This document shows, in pieces, positions 58,075 through 64,000 of a DNA stretch of 64,000 nucleotides. Made by a program: the position numbers and the translations under genes. Numbering within the stretch: position 1 is the first letter of the stretch; the number at the start of each line of letters is the position of its first letter. The notes below the pieces were generated by a model, which did no database searches, was not told the origin of the DNA, and worked only from the letters and a program-made list of their open reading frames with translations. The DNA comes from Stenogyne calaminthoides (Eukaryota; Streptophyta; Magnoliopsida; Lamiales; Lamiaceae): positions 21,543,758-21,607,757 of the forward strand of contig JBBCBC010000022.1 of the NCBI GenBank assembly GCA_037126765.1, read 5' to 3'.

Positions 58075-61000
58075 TGTTAGTGTTAGTGTCCTAGAGACAA
58101 TCTATTGTAAGGACATAATACTCGATGATATTCAGTTTGATTTAATATTATAGTTCATTTAATATTAATGTATGACAATACACTTGTTTAAATATTATGT
58201 TTGATTGTTTGCATTTATTCATGCAAGTGTTCCCATGAGTCATTGCGTTGTCATTGACATTGTGAGAACTCAAATGACTTAAGCATGATTCTCAAATAGC
58301 CCCAACCAAGGATCATCAAGAATGGGATATTGATGATGCAATGGAGACTGGTGAGCGATATGCATCATAATCTTAGAGAGTGTAGTAAGATCTCACTTAC
58401 TACGAGATACTAGGTATCTCATGATGGATGCACAAATACCATAGAGGGTATTGGTATACCCATCCGATAAACCGTTTGTTGTATTTCCACTATATGTGTC
58501 TACGGGTGTCTCGGTTAGTGGGAGCGATGCGATACTCCTTTGACTTGAGGTCAATACGCACGACATGTGTGGAGTGATGAACTTTGACCATGACCAACGT
58601 TTGCACCCGTCTATGGGTAGATTGTTGGGGAATAAGTTGCACATATCTATTCGGGATGAATATTTAAATATAAATTTAATTCTCATAATTATTACTAGCA
58701 TGAATTAATCCTATATTAATTCAAATAATAATCCAACGACAAATCATCCATATAATTAAATCACGTAAATCCTACGCATGCGGAATTCTACGAGTTTACG
58801 TGAACGTACCTCTTGGGACGGCAATGGCTTTGTTTATTAGACACACCAAAAGAACTTCCCAAGTATTCCCTTAATCCTTGCTCGACTATCCGGTGGTAGG
58901 ACGCTTGCGAACAATTAACAAAAGGAAAATAAATTATGTTGCACCACCTTTGTGGATTTACTAATTTTTCCAGCACATGGAATTGTACTTGGGAATGAAA
59001 GAATCATCCCCTATTTATAGAGTGGGGGTGGTCGAATTTTTAGGGCAAAAAGAATGTGGGAAAATCTTTTTCTTGATCTCCAAGAAATCTTGAATATATC
59101 TCATATATTCCTTTTCCCATAATTATAATATTCCACAAAATCCCACATACTCTTTGTTATGGATTAATTTCGAAAATTATAGGGCAAGAATCCAAGATTT
59201 GGATCTTCTTGAATTTATGAGATATTCTTGTATTTCAAGAAATACATATCTTCCATAATATCTTTTCAAGAAAATCAAGAAAATCTTTCTTTCCCTTAAT
59301 TATCAAAATTTTCGAAAATTTCCCTATGGATAACCAAGTGGGAGATTTCTTGAATTTAATGAGATAATCTTGTATTCCAAGAATACATATCTTCATTCCA
59401 TAACAAAATTCAAAGAAAATCTTTCTCCCCTTTTATCCATAAATTTTGAATTTCATGGAAAAATAAGGCAACAATATTTATTTTATTTTAAACACCTTTT
59501 TCAGTTATTGGACTATATGTTGGGCTACTTAGGGGGCCTTTAGGAGAATTAAGATTGGATCTTCCAATGGATCTTGAATTATCAATATTGAGCCACAATA
59601 TTATTCAAGCCCATAAATATTAATTAATTCCACTACATAATTAATATTGCACTATCCATCTTAACCCATATTACGGTCAATATGGCTCCGGTTATTATTT
59701 CCGTGTTTAAGATTATCTATCCCATTAATTAATTCAAGCCTTTGAAATAGCTTTCCATTAATTAATATCTTTTGTCCTTGGTCAAGGAAGCGATTCAACA
59801 TTATTATCCATCTGGGAAACTAGTTCCACTTGCAAGATTTGGTATGATAAAGCTTATGAACCTCCCAAGAGGGCAAATCGAACAAGCGTACTTGCACACG
59901 ATTCTCCGTATTAAATCTTAGCAATCACATGTGACCAATAATATTGCCCAAGATAAAAAGTATTGAATCTCGTTGATTCTCTACCCATAATAAGTCAAAG
60001 CAATAGTTACCAACCACACGTGATCCTATTTAAGGAACGAAGATTAAGAAATAACGAACCACTGAGGTCTAATTCTTCCTTGTTCAGTTATGAAGAATTT
60101 GTCCTCCTGTAGGTCCTATTCAGTGCATTAGTCATGCACTAGTGTAATCTCTTAGTCAAGACAAGCCAATCAGAGCCTTACACTTCAACCTTTCACGATG
60201 GATTGTTCATTTCCATATAGGTCGTGAATGGTGTACTTTTAGTTACAAGGGACTGTTAATTTAATCTTCTGTGATCTGGTATCACTAAATTAACTACAAT
60301 GTAACACGTACTATTTATTGAACAGTTATGCAGTAAATATATGTAACATTTGATGATATTTAAAGCATCAGTGATAAATAATTTATTTCAGTAAATAAGT
60401 CCGAAATTCAGTTTTGATTATACAAAGTAAAAGCACACTTTCCAGTATAATCCCAACATAGATATGGCTTGGATTGGGTTCATCACGAAGTGCATGTGCG
60501 TGGTAGTTGAGCTAAGAATATGATTCATTCCTCAATGTGGATTTAGAGAGAATACTCATCTTCTCATCATAATTGGATCTAAGTCATCGGCCGATGCACA
60601 TCAACTTAGACATTGTGGCTAAGTGTGACATACATGATCAATTAGTGATTAGAGATAAATTGATTAAGTTATTTGAATAGACACTTCATCATGTTCAAGA
60701 CTTAATCGAGTAATCGCGAATGAAAGGAGGAAATCGTAATAGCCCATGTTTAAGTTATAGGTAGTTGCACATTTCCTCGCAACGTACCTCATATATTGAG
60801 AATGTCTAATTTATTGTCTAGGGTTCAATTAAGACCGTTAGTTTGACTAATCGCTCGATATATGAGGGCCTATGGGTCACACAACAAGTAATGGTTGTTT
60901 ACTAATTATAGTTAGTTGATTAAATGTTAAATTGGATTTAATATTTAATTTATGGAGAAGTAATTATTAATAGATTAATTTGGAATTAATTATTATTAAT

Positions 61001-61523
61001 ATTTAATTAAATTGGATTTAATTAAATAAGAATTCCCAATAATTATATTTGGAATATAATTGTAGGATTTAATGTATATGGAAATAAATCGTAGAGATTT
61101 TTATATAAGGCATTTAAATCCGTAGAGATTTATATTTAGGGAATTAAATTAAAAGGAATTAATTTAATTCAAGATTAGAGATTTTATTTCCCTAATTGGG
61201 CTAGCTTGGGAAATAAGCTAAGCCTCCCGATATATACAAACTCTTAGGAATTCACAAACGAATGACTTCATATTTTCTCCATAAAATCTAGAGTTTGGAT
61301 TTTCCTAGCAAATTCATCTCGGGGATTCAACGTTGGCACATCTGTGCAGATTAGTAAACGACTGTTACGTGGATACCATAGTTGAGGAATCCTTGTACGA
61401 ATTGCTGTAAGAATTCTGTTTGCGTTTACTCGTATTTAATTATGCAATTAACTGTTCGTTGTTGGCGAACATTAATTTCCGCTGCGCATGTATTACATGT
61501 TTACGTGCCTCTAAATTCCAACA
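58075..61523 (+). repeat. 5' LTR of element A3, interrupted by solo LTR H1
   Basis: From TGTTAGTGTTAGTGTCC to AAATTCCAACA. Without H1 and one duplicated TAGAT it is about 1608 bp, near the size of F's LTR. The TGTTAGTG unit is partly repeated just left of the start (58063), which blurs the boundary by a few bases. Confidence 0.92.
58623..60458 (+). mobile_element. Solo LTR H1 with perfect TAGAT target duplication
   Basis: Starts TGTTGGGGAATAAG at 58623 and ends TAATCCCAACA at 60458. TAGAT stands at 58618-58622 and at 60459-60463. Removing it restores family-A LTR sequence (CTATGGGTAGATATGGC). 1836 bp, no internal genes, so it arose by recombination between the two LTRs of a former full element. 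The minus-strand ORFs at 58393-58701 and 58788-58976 are not genes. Confidence 0.95.
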
Positions 61524-61524
61524 G

Positions 61525-61536
61525 TGGTATCAGAGC
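61525..61536 (+). other. Primer-binding site of element A3
   Basis: TGGTATCAGAGC, the exact complement of the initiator tRNA-Met 3' end, one base after the LTR end. Confidence 0.95.
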
Positions 61537-63715
61537 TACATACTCTTGATTAATTGCTTAATTAATTTGATTTATTTTTAAAATCGGTGAGGTGCGGCCA
61601 ATTTTGATTAACCGCACCGATTGTTTACAAGTAGTTATTTGGGGGTTTCACCCCACACCTGTACTACTTGTTTAGATGATATATGTGGTTTTGCCTTTTA
61701 ATTGTTTAAGGTTACACACATATTGTTTGGGTTCATCTCCTCGCATCTATTTCCTAGGGTTTTCTGTACAAAATCTTCGCCCCCTCTTCGTCTTCCTTAT
61801 GCCGTTCGCGTGCGCCGGTGACACGCAGCACTGCTGCAGGCGAGCGCTATCGGATGCTGTAAATCACGACACAATCTCATGGGTTTGGGGATGTCGATGG
61901 GAGGTGTGCCCTTTTTTCAATCAATGACCCGTCTGGTTTGCGAAGCGACGAAAATGCTCGTCTGGTTTGCGAAGCGGCATCGGCATCGGTGCGCATCTGG
62001 TTTGCTAAGCGACGGCAATGCTCGTCGTCATCCTCGGCGAGCCGATTCACGTCGGATGAGTGCAGCGACGGCGATATCCTTGACCACTGATAAATCACTT
62101 CAAGCAGCTTAGAGCGGTCCGGTGAGATCACCCGTACTGGTTCATGGTAACGACGGTTCGCCTCACGTGCCGCTTCGCTGAGTTGACTGGGTCGGTGCGT
62201 TGCGCGTGTCTGACACGCGTCTTCGAAATAGGAAGCGACTCGCTTCGCGTCGCTTTTAACGCGACGGCAATTTGTGTTGCTCTGCCCCGCTTCGACCCTT
62301 CGCTTGGTTTCGATCATGGCGTTCTATCACCTGGTTTCTGAATTGTGTTCTTCTTCTTCGTTGTTCTTCAGTGTTGGTTGAATGATGATTGATTAAGATG
62401 ACAATTACGTTTTTTTAGGGTTTGGAAATTTTGGATTTGGAATCGCATGTCCCAAATTACGGATTGGATCTGTGGAATTTGGGCGGTGATGCGGAGAGGG
62501 CTGTTTTGCAAATTTGATTTGAGACAGGGCCTCTCGTGCAATTTCAGAAATTGCACCTGAGCCCTCTAAAGTTAAAATAATTAAAGTCTGTTTTAAAATT
62601 AATAAAATGCCTTAATTTTGTAAACGGATTGTTGGTTGGACCAATGATAATAGATAATTAATTTGATTAATTATTGAAGTTTAATAATTTTAAAATCAAA
62701 TTTAAAATTGGATTTTAAAATTTATTTTAAAAGAATTATTAAATCTCACTAAAATGCATTAGTTGGACTAATGACGGACTTAATTAATTGGATTAATTAA
62801 ATGTCAAAATATTAATAAGGGATTTAATTATTAAAACTTGTTTTTAAAATTGGATTTTAAAATTATGGTTTAAATGATTAAACGGGTTATTAATTCCCAC
62901 TTGGTTAACTTATTTTATATTCTGTTAACGCATTTTACGTACGCATTATAATTTTTTGGGTAGGCGGCTCCCAATACTTGTCGGACATATTAGTGTTTGG
63001 GTAGACGACGCCCATATAAATGTTAGTCCGTATAAAATCATGTTTGGGTAGGCGACGCCCAATAATTGCTCAAATATGATATAGTAAACTTGTTGGATCT
63101 CGATTAAGCAATTAATAATCCCGCTTAAAACGTTCCTCACTAAAATATGATTTTCATCACATTGAACGATGCCTTCCATCAAAATTAAAAGTAAACCGGA
63201 GATTTCGTTCCAATGAGTATTTAAGGCCCAAGTCTTTTGCTCGGATCTACATTTAACGGGACTTGATGGTTGTAAATTAACTTGACTTTGTTTCACCAGA
63301 CCAAGCAGGGAAACGAAAGTCAAGGGGCATCCGATTGAACTAGGTTCAATCAACTAGGAATTGCAGTTTTGAAATTGGTTTGGAGACCTGCCAATTATGC
63401 TATTGCAGTAATCAGCCCAAGCAGATATTGTAATAGTAGGAATGTGGATCCTAGTCCATTACAATTTTTATATCGATAAAAATCCGTACTCTTCCGGTGA
63501 GGTCGTTGAGTATGTGAAAATAATGGAGACAAAATAAACACAAAAGAAAGGCCATGTTTATTTTGATTGCTGAATATTGATCATAGGAATTATGTGTTTA
63601 ATTCCCATTTTATTTTATTTCTCTTGGTTAGTTGAAATGTATAACTGTTATTAAGATGTGTTTTGGAAATAAATAAAATTGTCTAGGCCAAAATTTTTTG
63701 GACTGACACTGAAAC
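61537..63715 (+). other. Untranslated leader of element A3
   Basis: About 2.2 kb between primer site and gag. 61870-62330 is GC-rich with a local tandem TCTGGTTTGCGAAGCGACG (61939, 61969, and a variant at 61999). Around 62950-63065 are three GGGTAGGCGACGCCCA-type repeats. The minus-strand 146-codon ORF at 61877-62317 has no recognisable domain and probably reflects base composition. Confidence 0.6.
62957..63062 (+). repeat. Three spaced copies of TGGGTAGGCGACGCCCA
   Basis: Copies begin at 62957 (GGCGGCTCCCA variant), 62998 (GACGACGCCCA variant) and 63045 (exact). Each can form a small TGGG/CCCA hairpin and they are spaced 41 and 47 bp apart. Confidence 0.7.
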
Positions 63716-64000
63716 ATGTGTTTGGTGCTAAGGCAAGAAAAGATTGAGTACGTGTTGGACACGTATGTCCCGGTTACCCCTACAGCTGGTTCTCTGAGGC
63801 AGCCACGTTTGACGTAGCAAGCTCAGAAGAAGCATCAAGAGGATACTTCCCAGGCTCAGTGTGTGATGTTGCTCGGCATGACTCCCGATATACATAGGCT
63901 AAGTGAGGAAATGGGCCCCCTCTCAATGTTCAAGTATTTGAAGGATCTCTTTGATTCTGAATCTCGTTCTGAGATTTATGAAGTGATGAGAGATCTGTTT
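63716..64000 (+). pseudogene. Copia gag N-terminal part of element A3 (partial)
   Basis: Translation from 63716 reads MCLVLRQEKIEYVLDTYVP, then QPRLT, a TAG stop, and QAQKKHQEDTSQAQCVMLLGM, then SRSEIYEVMRDLF to the window edge. RQEKIEYVLD and the later AQCVMLLGM correspond to plant copia gag (UBN2-type; usual context RNLRIVLRQEK..YVLDTP). The expected upstream residues (WYRNLRI) are not seen, so the start is degraded. Confidence 0.8.

Larger units (their letters stand above)
58075..64000 (+). mobile_element. Copia retrotransposon A3 (LTR family A), runs off the right edge
   Basis: 5' LTR 58075-61523 (with a nested solo LTR), Met primer site, a leader of about 2.2 kb, and the start of gag. 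The 3' part is outside the window, so completeness and target duplication cannot be judged. Confidence 0.9.

Noticed and set aside
61877..62317. 146-codon minus-strand ORF in the leader of element A3
   Set aside because: GC-rich tandem sequence in a retrotransposon leader; no domain, no start context, and nothing comparable known in this position.

Overview
This window is nuclear DNA from a flowering plant, most probably an asterid eudicot. It holds one convincing host gene, a brassinosteroid receptor of the BRI1 type on the minus strand at 7311-10817. That protein looks closest to tomato-type BRI1, including a C-terminal SIKEGNE motif. Almost everything else is layered transposable-element DNA: Ty1/copia LTR retrotransposons with initiator-Met tRNA primer sites, LINE fragments, CACTA and hAT DNA transposons, and Stowaway-like MITEs. 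There are no bacterial features, CRISPR arrays or confident tRNA/rRNA genes.

Layout. 1-2181: fragments of two LTR families and a decayed LINE. 2182-7310: AT-rich gene flank with short inverted-repeat elements, a degenerate tandem repeat and two Stowaway-like MITEs. 7311-10817: intronless BRI1 gene. 10818-11655: its upstream flank. 11656-17928: a copia element ('G') split by a second copia element ('F', target duplication CATCA). F's LTR in turn holds a non-autonomous hAT element carrying a homeodomain-leucine-zipper (HD-Zip) gene fragment. 17929-19764: low-copy-looking DNA with one possible zinc-finger gene fragment. 19765-41341: a SIRE-like copia element ('E', target duplication AAAAG) whose inside is mostly replaced by another full-length member ('D', 22270-37193). 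41547-47194: two further related elements in plus orientation ('B' LTR, then 'C' LTR plus a broken gag). 47195-51584: LINE ORF1 remnant, tRNA-like SINE head, AT-rich tandem repeat and a CACTA transposase pseudogene. 51585-58074: an LTR fragment ('H2') and an unclassified element ('I') with a gene resembling the 'putative gypsy type transposon' family. 58075-64000: a copia element ('A3') running off the window, with a solo LTR ('H1', target duplication TAGAT) nested in its 5' LTR.

The insertions can be ordered: G before F before the hAT; E before D; A3 before H1. One pattern deserves caution. In D, and in patches of E, the sites that read CTG/CAG in sister copies are replaced by CG-containing strings. 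This even happens inside the tRNA primer-binding site. It looks like a sequencing or consensus artefact at CHG-methylated DNA rather than evolution, so ORFs in about 22-41 kb should not be trusted at base level.

The most interesting biology is the BRI1 copy, which has a shortened hormone-binding island and a one-residue kinase deletion, the gene-capturing hAT element, and the unclassified element I.
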